NCBI GenBank assembly: GCA_030429705.1
Contig: JAUIES010000002.1
Span: 64,001-128,000, forward strand
DNA length: 64,000 nucleotides
Source: Phycisphaerae bacterium
GTDB lineage: Bacteria; Planctomycetota; Phycisphaerae; Phycisphaerales; UBA1924
Reading direction: 5' to 3'
In this document: piece after piece, positions 17,162 to 26,482 of the stretch
Position numbering within the stretch: the stretch's first letter is position 1
Layout of the letters: each line of letters begins with the position of its first letter
The notes under the pieces: generated by a model
The model's database searches: none
What the model was told of the DNA's origin: nothing
Seen by the model: only the letters and a program-made list of their open reading frames with translations
Made by a program: the position numbers and the translations under genes

Positions 17162-18034
17162 TTACCGCGGGCTCAAAGCCCACCCAGCCGAAACCGCACC
17201 ATCCGCCCAGTGCCGCATGTCGTTGAGCGTGTCCCAGCCCATGGTGCGGGCGCTGCCGTCGAGCATCGCGGTGACGGCTTTGCCCCGGTGCCGCAGCGAC
17301 ACAAAACCGGAGTTTGCACCGACATTGGGTGCGTCTTGCTCATACCGATTCTGCCATTGGCGACCGGTGCTCGCGAACATGTTCGGGCTGCGAACGAGGA
17401 AGTACCCTTCCTGCCTTGGGTCGAGTCCTTCGACCACCTGTGCGCCATCATTGAGCCCGCGGGCCGACGCGAACGCGATCAGTTCGGATGCACGGCGAGG
17501 CTGATCGAGCCGTTGCACGAACCATTGTCCATAGATGTCCGTGAGTCGACTGTCGAACGCGAGGTCGTGGCTGTTGCCCCCGATGAAACTTGCATTGATC
17601 CCGAGTGACGGATACAGGCTCACCCGATAGTCGATATCGGGAAGCGAGAAATCGATGTCGTAGGTGTACATTCCACCGAAGTTGTAATCGAGATAGGGTG
17701 CCAGTCGCCACGGATACCGCTTGGCGATTTCTTCCGCTGCCGGCCCTCCACCGATCGGTTCGCCCGCAAAGTCGAGCGGTGCACCGTTGCCGCGCACCAT
17801 GTCGTTGGTTGCATACCCGACGAGAACGCGCCCGCCGTGGTCATCAGCGTACATCGTGTATGCAGCCATGAGTTGCTTGGCTACTGCGGTCTCGACGCAT
17901 TGCCTGCCGATCGCGCGTGCACCAGCCAGCGCCGGGAGCAAGATCCCGATCAGAAGCGCGATGATCGCGATGACCACGAGCAATTCGATCAGGGTAAATG
18001 CAGACCGTTGTGTGCGATTTGAAATTGGGAACAT
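17162..18034 (-). CDS. Stand-alone pseudopilin-like protein
   Basis: A 290-residue protein with a type II secretion prepilin N-terminus: positive leader, then AFTLIELLVVIAIIALLIG with the Glu at mature position 5. The C-terminal globular part ends in SLRHRGKAVTAMLDGSARTM, the pattern of the planctomycete H-X9-DG pseudopilin-like families (DUF1559-like). Such proteins are cleaved by a prepilin peptidase; many are found per planctomycete genome and their job is unknown. The ATG at 18034 has GAGG six bases upstream; the frame reaches farther upstream without a leader-like sequence. Confidence 0.78.
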   Translation of the reverse strand: MFPISNRTQRSAFTLIELLVVIAIIALLIGILLPALAGARAIGRQCVETAVAKQLMAAYTMYADDHGGRVLVGYATNDMVRGNGAPLDFAGEPIGGGPAAEEIAKRYPWRLAPYLDYNFGGMYTYDIDFSLPDIDYRVSLYPSLGINASFIGGNSHDLAFDSRLTDIYGQWFVQRLDQPRRASELIAFASARGLNDGAQVVEGLDPRQEGYFLVRSPNMFASTGRQWQNRYEQDAPNVGANSGFVSLRHRGKAVTAMLDGSARTMGWDTLNDMRHWADGAVSAGWALSPR

Positions 18035-18182
18035 GTCAGGCCTCTGTCGAGTATGTACATCGTCAATTGACCAATGGTTCTTGCTATCCATCATTGCAAC
18101 CGGTTCTCATCGAATCCTCTTTGAATGTCTGTAGAATCGGAAAAATTCTTGTCAGGCGAGTAGTCCAATCGTGTGGTCGTCG

Positions 18183-18188
18183 TATAAT
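18183..18188 (+). promoter_or_regulatory. Possible -10 box upstream of the 18271 gene
   Basis: A perfect TATAAT lies 83 bases before the GTG start of the next gene, in the 236-base divergent gap between the pseudopilin and the dockerin protein. The hexamer 17 bases upstream of it does not resemble TTGACA, so this is only a candidate. Confidence 0.3.
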
Positions 18189-18270
18189 TGCAACTGTGTC
18201 GCAGTTCGCCCAATTCCGGACAACGACTGGTGCAATTGCCCACAATTGACTTCAAGCCAGGAGACAGTCC

Positions 18271-19311
18271 GTGTCAAAACTGCTCATAACGGCTATCGCA
18301 ACCGCCACAATTGGTGGGTTCGCTTCATCATCGTTGGCCCAGTTGATCGATCATTCGTGGACCACACCTGATGGCGATCGCTGGATGTACGCCTTCAATG
18401 GCACGCCGGGCACTCGGTTTACAGCCAACACCTTTGGCAAGCCTCTTGTCAAGCAATTCGACGATCGTGATTCTCAGTTCATCCTGATGTTCGACACCGC
18501 AGGGATCATCCCACAGGGCATGGGATTGGATGCTTATCGCATCGTCTCTGCGACCGTCACCGTCACCGTGTTCAATGCAGATGAGTTTTTTTACGACGGC
18601 ACCAACGATCCGATCGCGAGTTACCGCCCGATCGATGACCCGCTGTATGAATCAGATGTCGATGTGGGCCGCCCGATTGAAATTTTTCCGGTTGGGTATC
18701 GCGATGGATTCGATCTGACGAATTGGCAGGAAAACAGCCCGTTCAATGTCGTCGGCGACCCGCTGATTGACGCCAAGCGCATCCGCACCGCGTTTGCAGC
18801 GTCGATTGACGCAACAGGCATCGCCGCCGATGTGTCGCTTGCTGTGCGCGATCAGATTGCAGACGAGGCGATGGCCATCGGAACGGCGCCGTTGACGGCG
18901 GGTCACTCGGTCCCGGCCGACACGACTTTTACATTTGACCTGGATCTGTGCGACCCCGGTGTACGACGATACTTTGCCGAGGCATTTGATCATGGCCGAT
19001 TGAACCTGGTCATCACATCGATCCACGGCGCGTCATATGACCCCGACATCGGGCCGGGCGATCCGTCATATCCGATCTTTTACACGAGCGAAAACCCACT
19101 TGCAATTGCCTTCGGCTACACGCCGACCCTCGACCTCGTTGTGCGCGTCGGTGGTGCTGGCGACTACAACAGCGATGGCACCCGCAACTTTTTCGACGCG
19201 CAAGCATTCCTCAACGATTTCAGCGCTCAAGCGCCCGAGGCCGATGTCAACACCGATTGCACAATCGACTTTTTCGATGTGCTGCAGTTTCTCAATGAAT
19301 TCAGTCAATGA
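18271..19311 (+). CDS. Secreted protein with dockerin-like C-terminus, paralog of next gene
   Basis: A 346-residue protein with a signal peptide (MSKLLITAIATATIGGFASSSLA). The body shares a domain with the next gene: a DRWMYAFNGTPGTR phrase near the mature N-terminus, FDDRDSQF, YRIVSATVTVTV, DVGRPIEIFPVGYRDG and DTTFTFDLDL. The C-terminus has the paired motif NFFDAQAFLNDFS and TIDFFDVLQFLNEFS with a DYNSDG calcium-like loop. The start is GTG, with GGAG seven to eight bases upstream. Function unknown; it is extracytoplasmic. Confidence 0.75.
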   Translation: MSKLLITAIATATIGGFASSSLAQLIDHSWTTPDGDRWMYAFNGTPGTRFTANTFGKPLVKQFDDRDSQFILMFDTAGIIPQGMGLDAYRIVSATVTVTVFNADEFFYDGTNDPIASYRPIDDPLYESDVDVGRPIEIFPVGYRDGFDLTNWQENSPFNVVGDPLIDAKRIRTAFAASIDATGIAADVSLAVRDQIADEAMAIGTAPLTAGHSVPADTTFTFDLDLCDPGVRRYFAEAFDHGRLNLVITSIHGASYDPDIGPGDPSYPIFYTSENPLAIAFGYTPTLDLVVRVGGAGDYNSDGTRNFFDAQAFLNDFSAQAPEADVNTDCTIDFFDVLQFLNEFSQ

Positions 19312-19334
19312 CCCATGCGTATGAAAGGGCTGTC

Positions 19335-20261
19335 ATGAACCGATCATGGACTATCGCTGTCGCCTTGTGTCTCGCGTCTCCTGCACTCGCGGACACGATC
19401 AACTACAACAACCCAACCTTTGACCGCTGGAACTACCCATTCAATGGGACCGTGGGTACGCGCGATGTGGCGACCTTGTTTTCAAGTGGTTTTGTGCCCG
19501 GCATGTTCGACGATCGTGATGCCCAGTTCCTCAATACCTTCGTGACAGCAGGCGATGTTGCAACGGGTCTCGGTGCGAGTAACTACCGCATTACCAGTGC
19601 TCGTTTTACCGTGACGCTGGATAGTCGCTTTGCAGATGTGTTGGTCTACGACAATACCTATGACGCGTTTTCCACCGCGCGTCATCCGGCTCAGGGCGGC
19701 AACACACAGGACACCGACGCAGGTCGGCCACTTGAGCTCTATGGCACGGGATTCCGAAACGGACTCAATCCGTTCAGCTACAACGATTCGCAGGCGTTTG
19801 CGTTTGACGATATCACACTCGAAGGCGTGCGTAACGCCTACGCAGCCGATGTCGATGCCAACGGCCAGGTGCGCGATGTCTCAAACAATGTGCGCGACGG
19901 CTTTGAAGCCAATCCGTTTGCGATCGGTCAGGTCGCAGGCATGAATCCGGGCGATCTGATCGGCGCTGATACGACCTTCACTTTTGATATCGATACTTCG
20001 CATGCGGGTATTCAAGCGTACCTGGCAGCGGGTCTCGATTTCGGCGCTATCTCATTGTCACTCACCAGTCTGCATCCCGCGACACAACCGGGCGGGGGTG
20101 GTGACGAAATCACCTTCCCGGGCTTCTATACGAATGAGTCGTTCTTCCCCAACGCGCAAGCCGCGACACTCGAGTTCACCTACGAGATTGTGCCTTCGCC
20201 GGCCGCATTCACGGTGTTGCTCGGTGGTGGTGTTCTGGGAATGCGTCGCAGACGAGCCTGA
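19335..20261 (+). CDS. PEP-CTERM sorted protein, paralog of previous gene
   Basis: A 308-residue protein with a signal peptide (IAVALCLASPALA) and a body clearly related to the upstream gene: FDRWNYPFNGTVGTRD, FDDRDAQF, YRITSARFTVTL, AGRPLELYGTGFRNG and DTTFTFDIDTSHAGI. Unlike its neighbour it ends in a PEP-CTERM sorting tail: VPSPAAF, a hydrophobic segment and RRRRA. PEP-CTERM tails are processed by exosortase, which is not in this window. The start at 19335 is only 24 bases after the upstream stop, so the two genes form a tandem pair, probably in one transcript. Confidence 0.78.
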   Translation: MNRSWTIAVALCLASPALADTINYNNPTFDRWNYPFNGTVGTRDVATLFSSGFVPGMFDDRDAQFLNTFVTAGDVATGLGASNYRITSARFTVTLDSRFADVLVYDNTYDAFSTARHPAQGGNTQDTDAGRPLELYGTGFRNGLNPFSYNDSQAFAFDDITLEGVRNAYAADVDANGQVRDVSNNVRDGFEANPFAIGQVAGMNPGDLIGADTTFTFDIDTSHAGIQAYLAAGLDFGAISLSLTSLHPATQPGGGGDEITFPGFYTNESFFPNAQAATLEFTYEIVPSPAAFTVLLGGGVLGMRRRRA

Positions 20262-20344
20262 ACCCAGCGCCGCGTATGTCTCGCTATTGACCGTTCGAGA
20301 CAAAACTGGTAGTTTGCGGGTGTCATGAAAGGACACTCGCTGCG

Positions 20345-22714
20345 ATGAATGCACGCTCAACGATGAAAGTCGGCGGGTTGCTGTGCGCTCTCGCAATCGG
20401 CTTGGGGTTCGGTCTTGTTCCTGTTCAACCCGATTCCATCGCACCGGTCGACTCGGCGGCAGTCGATCTTGAACGCCGACTCGCAGAAGATGTCCGTCCG
20501 ATTCTGGATGCCTATTGCATCGATTGTCATGGTGAGCGACGGCGCAAAGGCAAAGTGCGACTCGACGCGCTCGCATCCATCCACGATATTGTCAATCTCG
20601 GTGAAACGCTGGACCTCGCACACGAGATGCTCTCCACCGGGGAGATGCCTCCAGAAGATGAGGTCAGGCCGACCGAGCATGAAGCACTGGTGGTCATGCA
20701 GTGGATCCGCGATGCTGCAGACTACTACCCGGCGGATGGGGCGATCGACCCCGGCTGGTTCACAATTCATCGGCTCAATCAGGCCGAGTATCGCAACACC
20801 ATGCGCGATCTGCTCGGTGTTGATGCCGACGAAATTGACCTGACAGCCGGACTACCGCCCGATGATACCGGATACGGCTTCGACAATAACGCGGATGTCC
20901 TTACGATTTCACCGCTACACCTCGATCGTTACCTGACGGCTGCCGAGCGGGCACTGGATTATGCCTTAGGACCGGTCGTCTCAATCAACGACGAACCGGT
21001 CATGCTGCCGCACCTTCGGATGTCTGGCGGGGGGAATGCCCTGCCGCGAGGCGGGTTCTATCTCTACACAAATGGTGCCGTTGAAGGCACATTTGAAGCT
21101 CCGATCGCCGGGACATACGAGATCGAGTTTTCAAGTTGGGGGACACCGGGTGGCGACGAAGACCCGCGGCTATCGGTGCGGGTTGATCGCAAGGAAGTTG
21201 AGTCGTTCTGGATTCCGGCTCGGCGAGATAACCCCCAAACCGAACGGGTTCGGTTGAATCTGGCAGCCGGTCGTCATGTCATCGCCGGTCACTTCACCAA
21301 TGACTACTACGAACAGGATGTCGCCGATCGCAATCTGGGCATTGATTTCATCGCGGTCGCGGGCCCGTTGACGATTGACGACGATGCACGCCCGGCAGGA
21401 TATGCACGGGTCTTTGGCAGCGAATCGGCACTCACAAAGTCAGGAGCCGCTCGCACCATCATTTCTGACTTTGCCGCGCGTGCATTTCGTCGCCCAGTGA
21501 CGAATGAAGAGATCGAGCCGTTGCTTGCGCTTTATCGAGGCGCACTTGCAGCCGGCGACGAGCGTGAGGAAGCGATAAGACTCGCTCTCACAGCCTGTCT
21601 GGTTTCGCCGCGATTCCTGTATCGCGCTGTTGTGCCGGGCGAAAGCGTCGATGCGATGGGAACGCAACGACTCGATGCTTTTGAACTCGCAAGCAGGCTT
21701 TCGTACTTCTTATGGAGCAGCATGCCGGATGATGCCCTCTTTGCCGCAGCAGAGTCGGGGGCGTTGCTTGATGATGACACACTCCGCGAACAAGTAGGGC
21801 GGATGCTTGCAGACACAAAGTCTGAGGCGTTCATTGAGAACTTCGTGGGTCAATGGCTGCAGTTGCGGAATCTGGCCGAGGTCGAGTTCGACCAGGAACG
21901 ATTCCCAGAGTTCGATGACGGGCTGCGTGCGTCGATGATCACCGAAGCCACGCTGTTCTTCGGGGATGTCGTGCGTTCAAACAGAAGTGTGCTGGATCTC
22001 ATCGATAGCCAGGATACTTTCGTCGATCAACGCCTCGCATCGTTGTACGGATTGCCCGATGCGCCGCGCCGAGGATTTCAGCGTGTCGAACTTCCCGAAT
22101 CGTCGCCGCGTGGGGGGGTCATCACGATGGCCGGTGTGCTTGCGGTCACAAGTTACCCGACGCGGACGAGCCCGGTTCGGCGTGGTCTGTTTGTTCTCGA
22201 TGAGATACTTGGGGTGCCTCCGCCCCCGCCCCCGCCCGATATTCCACCGCTGGAGCAGGCGCAGCAGATTGTCGGTCCTGAAGCAACTCTGCGCGAACAA
22301 CTGCAAGCACATCTGAACGATGCGACCTGTGCCTCATGCCACCGGAGGATGGATCCTATCGGTCTTGCCATGGAAAATTTCAGCCCGACGGGTGCGTGGC
22401 GCAACGTGGTCTCGGGCACGCCAATCGACGCTTCCGGGGCACTGCCAGGAGGTGTGGCGTTCTCCGGTGCTTCAGAACTCAAAAAGATTTTGCTGGCACG
22501 CGAGCGGCAATTTGTCGAGAATCTATGTAAGAAAGTGCTGACTTACGCTCTTGGTCGAGGGCCTGAGCCTTTTGATCGTCCGGCAATCGGTCGCATGGTG
22601 CGACAGACACGCGATGCGGATGGTCGATTTGGCGCGTTGGTAGAAGCCATCGTGCTCAGTGATACCTTCCGTTCGTATCGGCAGAGGAGTGCATCGCATG
22701 ACCCGACAGAGTGA
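20345..22714 (+). CDS. DUF1592-family planctomycete cytochrome/PSD protein
   Basis: A 789-residue exported protein. After a signal segment (VGGLLCALAIGLGFGL) there is a class I cytochrome-like domain with CIDCHGERRRKGKVRLD (CxxCH heme site, near residue 60), then DUF1587 (RLNQAEYRNTMRDLLGV), a carbohydrate-binding-like beta domain, DUF1595 (FAARAFRRPVTNEEI), DUF1592 (LASRLSYFLWSSMPDD), DUF1588 with a second CASCH motif and DPIGLAMENF, and DUF1585 at the end. A run of prolines precedes DUF1588. The domain order is that of the planctomycete family always paired with a DUF1552 protein, as here. The biochemical role is not established; heme-dependent oxidation of polymers has been suggested. Overlaps the next gene by 17 bases. 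Confidence 0.9.
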   Translation: MNARSTMKVGGLLCALAIGLGFGLVPVQPDSIAPVDSAAVDLERRLAEDVRPILDAYCIDCHGERRRKGKVRLDALASIHDIVNLGETLDLAHEMLSTGEMPPEDEVRPTEHEALVVMQWIRDAADYYPADGAIDPGWFTIHRLNQAEYRNTMRDLLGVDADEIDLTAGLPPDDTGYGFDNNADVLTISPLHLDRYLTAAERALDYALGPVVSINDEPVMLPHLRMSGGGNALPRGGFYLYTNGAVEGTFEAPIAGTYEIEFSSWGTPGGDEDPRLSVRVDRKEVESFWIPARRDNPQTERVRLNLAAGRHVIAGHFTNDYYEQDVADRNLGIDFIAVAGPLTIDDDARPAGYARVFGSESALTKSGAARTIISDFAARAFRRPVTNEEIEPLLALYRGALAAGDEREEAIRLALTACLVSPRFLYRAVVPGESVDAMGTQRLDAFELASRLSYFLWSSMPDDALFAAAESGALLDDDTLREQVGRMLADTKSEAFIENFVGQWLQLRNLAEVEFDQERFPEFDDGLRASMITEATLFFGDVVRSNRSVLDLIDSQDTFVDQRLASLYGLPDAPRRGFQRVELPESSPRGGVITMAGVLAVTSYPTRTSPVRRGLFVLDEILGVPPPPPPPDIPPLEQAQQIVGPEATLREQLQAHLNDATCASCHRRMDPIGLAMENFSPTGAWRNVVSGTPIDASGALPGGVAFSGASELKKILLARERQFVENLCKKVLTYALGRGPEPFDRPAIGRMVRQTRDADGRFGALVEAIVLSDTFRSYRQRSASHDPTE

Positions 22715-24086
22715 TTTCACGAGACGAGCAGGTCAATCGTTGCAGGTGTCGCGTCGAGCCGCGCTCCGGGGCATCGGTGTGACGATGGCGCTCCCGATGC
22801 TTGATATTATGGGGGGGACGGGCTCAATCGCCAAAGCCGCATCGACGATCAGTTCGGGAACATCCGCGGCTGCCGCTCCGTTGCGGAGTGCGTTTATCTT
22901 CACACCCAATGGCGTAAACTTCCCGGCGTGGAAACCAAGTGGTGTCGGGCGCGAGTTCAAACTTTCGCAAACGCTCCAGCCGCTCGATTCGGTTCGCAAG
23001 CATCTCAATATCATGCAAGGGCTGACCCTTCAAAAAGCCAGAGCAAATGGCGATGGGCCGGGCGACCACGCGCGTTCTTCCGCGACCTTCCTCACCGGGC
23101 AGCAAGCCCGCAAGACGAGCGGGAACGACATCAGCCTCGGCATCAGTATCGACCAATTCGCAGCCAAGCAGATCGGACGCGAGACACGCTTGCCATCTCT
23201 CGAAATTGGGTGTGAGAACGGCAAGCCAGCGGGCAACTGCGACTCCGGGTATTCATGCGCCTATTCCTCAAATGTGTCTTGGTGGGATGAAGATACACCA
23301 ATGCCCAAGATGATCGATCCTGCGGCGGTGTTCGAGACACTGTTCGGTGATGCTCAACGCACCGCCGAACAGCGCGCCACCTTGCGCCGCAGAGCGAGTA
23401 TTCTCGACTATGTGCGCGACGATTCGCGCCGGCTTGAACGAAGACTCGGCACCACTGATCGTGAAAAACTTGCCGAGTTTCAAAACGCCGTCCGCGAGAT
23501 TGAACGCCGTGTGCAGTCGGCAGCCGCCGAAACGGATGAAGCGCCCGATCCCGGTCGCACGGCACCGGCTGGTATTCCGCGCAAACTCTCCGAGCACATC
23601 GATCTGATGTATGACATGCTGTTGCTTGCGTTTCGGACTGATTCAACGCGTATCAGCACATTCATGATCGGAACAGGCGGGAGCAATCGATCAATTCCGG
23701 AAATTGGCATCAAAGAAGGACATCACCAGCTCTCACACCATCGCGGCGATGAAGACATGGTTGAAAAGATTCGCAAGATCGATCGCTTCTATGTCGAACG
23801 GTTTGCGCGATTCGTAGACAACATGGCCAAGACGCCCGAGGGACAGGGCTCGCTTCTCGACAACTGCCTCATCATGTACGGAAGCGGCATCAGCGACGGC
23901 AACCGTCACAACCACGAAGACCTGCCGATCGTATTGGCGGGGGGGCGGAACAGTGGCATTGACACCGGGCGGGTCGTCGCCTACCCCAAAGAAACTCCCT
24001 TGTGCAATCTCTATGTGTCCATGCTCGAACGCATGGGGTGTGATGTGCAGAGTTTCGGCGACAGCACCGGCCCGCTCAGCATCTAA
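22698..24086 (+). CDS. DUF1552 protein with Tat signal
   Basis: A 462-residue protein with a twin-arginine signal (SRRAALRGIGVTMALPML) and the DUF1552 body: FIFTPNGVNFPAW, LNIMQGLTLQKA, DHARSSATFLTG, SIDQFAAKQIG and the late ESGI-type segment LIMYGSGISDGNRHNHEDLP. It resembles the sulfatase-like/DUF1501 fold. Family members are almost always encoded directly after a DUF1592 protein; the 17-base overlap here indicates translational coupling. The ATG at 22698 has GAGGAG eight bases upstream. Likely periplasmic partner of the upstream cytochrome; reaction unknown. Confidence 0.9.
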   Translation: MTRQSDFTRRAGQSLQVSRRAALRGIGVTMALPMLDIMGGTGSIAKAASTISSGTSAAAAPLRSAFIFTPNGVNFPAWKPSGVGREFKLSQTLQPLDSVRKHLNIMQGLTLQKARANGDGPGDHARSSATFLTGQQARKTSGNDISLGISIDQFAAKQIGRETRLPSLEIGCENGKPAGNCDSGYSCAYSSNVSWWDEDTPMPKMIDPAAVFETLFGDAQRTAEQRATLRRRASILDYVRDDSRRLERRLGTTDREKLAEFQNAVREIERRVQSAAAETDEAPDPGRTAPAGIPRKLSEHIDLMYDMLLLAFRTDSTRISTFMIGTGGSNRSIPEIGIKEGHHQLSHHRGDEDMVEKIRKIDRFYVERFARFVDNMAKTPEGQGSLLDNCLIMYGSGISDGNRHNHEDLPIVLAGGRNSGIDTGRVVAYPKETPLCNLYVSMLERMGCDVQSFGDSTGPLSI

Positions 24087-24155
24087 ACGATCAGCAGCAC
24101 GCATCGAGTCTGGGCAATTCGCTCAGGCATATTCGACTGATTGACAAAACGAAGC

Positions 24156-24181
24156 CGCCCGGTCTGGGAAGACCGGGCGGA
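24156..24181. terminator. Bidirectional terminator
   Basis: A perfect 11-base-pair stem (CCGCCCGGTCT / AGACCGGGCGG) with a GGGA loop, followed on the plus strand by a T-rich stretch and on the minus strand by a TTTT run shortly after the stem. It lies between two convergent genes and would serve both. Confidence 0.88.
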
Positions 24182-24205
24182 CTTTATTTTAATGGCTTGC
24201 GATTT

Positions 24206-24937
24206 TCATCGGCGGCGTTTGATCGCTGCGAGTCCGCCCATTCCGAGCAAGGCAAGAGTGCTCGGCGTGGGGACGATCTGATAGCGAAGGAAGTCGCCCG
24301 CGCTTGATTGAACACCCCATTCAGTTGTCGAGGCATCACTGCGTGAGAGGTGATCAACACCGGGGTCACCGCCAGTGCCGCCGCTGCTGAACACATCGAA
24401 GTCGATGATGTCGCCAACGGAAAGACCCAGTGAGGCAAGGCTCACCCAGACGCTTTGCACGCCTGCTGCATGCCCGGCGTCAGTACCGCCAATGAGTCCG
24501 CCACCGACATAAGTTGCATCAGTCAATCCCCAGGCTGCCCCATCCCATGAACGGAGTTCGCCTCCCATGCCGCTGCCGCCGTCGTCAGCCCATGTTCCAA
24601 TGAAATCTGTGATGCCACGACCCCAATCGACATTGCGATTCCACGAGCCTGGGTCGGTGCTGTTGTCGCCAGCGTTGCGACCGGTGTCGATGCCGACGAC
24701 ATACTTGCCCCAGTTGGTTACATCGATATCAGCATTGACCTGAATATCGAAATACAGGTTGGTGGCATCGTTGGTCACAGTGACGCTGACGAGATCGAGG
24801 TGATTGAAACCTTGATCAAAGAAGAAAGCGTCCAGATCGCCACCGGTGTCGGTGCTCCCTGTGTTGTCGTTGTAGACATCCGCTTGCGTTGCGCCGACCA
24901 AACCAGCGCAAACCAGACCCATCAGTATTTTCTGCAT
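24206..24937 (-). CDS. PEP-CTERM sorted secreted protein
   Basis: A 243-residue protein with a signal peptide (LMGLVCAGLVGATQA), a body of beta-strands with LDLVSVTVTNDATNLYFDIQ and VQSVWVSLASLGLSVGD, and a C-terminal PEP-CTERM tail VPTPSTLALLGMGGLAAIKRRR split as VPTPS, hydrophobic run and KRRR. The body resembles a carbohydrate-binding or DOMON-like fold, which is only a guess. ATG at 24937 has GAGG about eight bases before it. It shares the bidirectional terminator with the DUF1552 gene. Confidence 0.75.
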   Translation of the reverse strand: MQKILMGLVCAGLVGATQADVYNDNTGSTDTGGDLDAFFFDQGFNHLDLVSVTVTNDATNLYFDIQVNADIDVTNWGKYVVGIDTGRNAGDNSTDPGSWNRNVDWGRGITDFIGTWADDGGSGMGGELRSWDGAAWGLTDATYVGGGLIGGTDAGHAAGVQSVWVSLASLGLSVGDIIDFDVFSSGGTGGDPGVDHLSRSDASTTEWGVQSSAGDFLRYQIVPTPSTLALLGMGGLAAIKRRR

Positions 24938-25077
24938 TGTGGTATCCTCACTCCCTGCTATTGAACAACCGCTCCTCACGCTCAGGAGGCAGTTCAACTA
25001 ATAGGTACCCCAAAAACTGGGAATTGGGTAGTATTTCTGCGGTTTGTATGCCCAGATCAGGGAATTCCTGACTCAAT

Positions 25078-26358
25078 TCAGGGCACAGTGCGTGGAAACA
25101 AGAAACGCAAAGCGTCCGGCAGCCTTCTCGCCCACGATGACTCATCGTGAACTGCACCAGCCTCGAGGACGAAGTGAACTCGATCGTCACCGATTTGATC
25201 TGCCAGTCTCAGCGCCAAGTTTCGCGACTGATCAGCAAGTTCCCGATTCCGACGGGCGACATTGGGCGCTTCGCCCATTTCGTGATCACCTACGCCGATA
25301 AACACCCGCATCTCGTGTTTGCCAGCTTGATACCTCGGTATAGCAGTGTCGTCTCCGATTGCCGCGATACTTTCGAGCAGGAGCAGACCGAATCGTTCTG
25401 GATGCCGTTCAGTCATCGCGAGTGCGATGGTCGCGCCCAGAGATGCACCGCCAACACCTGTGAACTCCGGACCGGATCGCGCACGCACCGCTCGTTCAAC
25501 GCGAGGCATGACAGTTGATGTAAACCATTTGATAAACGCTTCACCGGCGGCTTCCGTTTGCCAGCGTTTGCCGAGATTTTTCATAGCAGCTGCTGGTGTG
25601 TACTCCTGTATTCGGGCCGCTCCTGCGTGGGGAACACCCACGATGATGAATGGCGTGACTTCACCCGACGCGATCAACCTCGTTGCGGTTTCGTCAGCGT
25701 GCCATTCACTCGGCGGAACATCCTGTTTCTCAAATACATTCTGTCCATCGAACAGATACAGCACCGGATAGTGACGGTCCGCATTCTCGGGTTCGTCGTA
25801 CCCTGGTGGCAGCCAGATCAGCAGATCGCGCATGACCCCCGCAGCCTCGCCCGCCCCCCCGGAAACCTGGAGACGCTTGAGGTTGCCAGTCACATCCCAG
25901 TCCCGATATTGCGTATTCTGTCGCCCGCTGGCAATGTCAGACGGGCTCCTGAATCGCGGAATTCGAAACTCGAACACCGGCCTTTCGCCTGATGCAAGTG
26001 TGGCAGGATCAACCTTCGGTAGTGTCCGATTTTCGATGTCCATGCCATCTGGGTCGGTCTCGACATAATCCCATGAGCCAAGTGTGAACTTGAATTGAAT
26101 CGTGCCGGTCCGCTCGGGCTTGTCAAAGACGAGTTGCCATTTGCCGTCTGATCGTTGAGACATCAGGAAATCTGGGTTCGCCGGATCCCACCCTCCGTGA
26201 TTCGATGCGAGGTACATCGGGCGATCAGGCGACGCGACGCGAGCGATGTCATCAACGACAACAACGAATCCCTGTTCCAGTTGTTCAGTGTGAACCAACT
26301 CGGGCTGTAAAAGCAGCGAGCATAGCGTGGTCAGAACGGCAGCAATTGGTGTCAGCAT
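25078..26358 (-). CDS. Secreted alpha/beta-hydrolase esterase with N-terminal CBM-like domain
   Basis: A 426-residue protein: signal peptide (TPIAAVLTTLCSLLLQ), then a domain with LASNHGGWDPANPDF and GTIQFKFTLGSWDYVETDPDG, which matches the CBM20/CBM48-like fold of starch-active proteins, then an esterase-D-like alpha/beta hydrolase with YPVLYLFDGQNVF, the nucleophile elbow GGASLG (GxSxG) and a late GAVHDESSW with the catalytic His. A role in cleaving esters on polysaccharides or siderophores is possible, since Fes-type enzymes share this layout. The ribosome site is weak at the ATG chosen; the frame starts earlier at 26418. Confidence 0.75.
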   Translation of the reverse strand: MLTPIAAVLTTLCSLLLQPELVHTEQLEQGFVVVVDDIARVASPDRPMYLASNHGGWDPANPDFLMSQRSDGKWQLVFDKPERTGTIQFKFTLGSWDYVETDPDGMDIENRTLPKVDPATLASGERPVFEFRIPRFRSPSDIASGRQNTQYRDWDVTGNLKRLQVSGGAGEAAGVMRDLLIWLPPGYDEPENADRHYPVLYLFDGQNVFEKQDVPPSEWHADETATRLIASGEVTPFIIVGVPHAGAARIQEYTPAAAMKNLGKRWQTEAAGEAFIKWFTSTVMPRVERAVRARSGPEFTGVGGASLGATIALAMTERHPERFGLLLLESIAAIGDDTAIPRYQAGKHEMRVFIGVGDHEMGEAPNVARRNRELADQSRNLALRLADQIGDDRVHFVLEAGAVHDESSWARRLPDALRFLFPRTVP

Positions 26359-26424
26359 GATGCGATCATAATCGCAATCACATCGCCGAGCGCGCACACC
26401 CATCCGTTCAGTTGACAAAATGAA

Positions 26425-26457
26425 AGACCGCCCGCGATGAACGCGAGCGGCCGGTCT
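26425..26457 (-). terminator. Terminator of the following minus-strand dockerin gene
   Basis: An imperfect GC-rich hairpin (outer arms AGACCG and CGGTCT, inner CGCG pairs) followed on the minus strand by TTTCATTTTG. It stands 25 bases after the stop of the dockerin gene on that strand. Confidence 0.6.
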
Positions 26458-26482
26458 GATTCAGTATTGGAAGGTCAGACGC

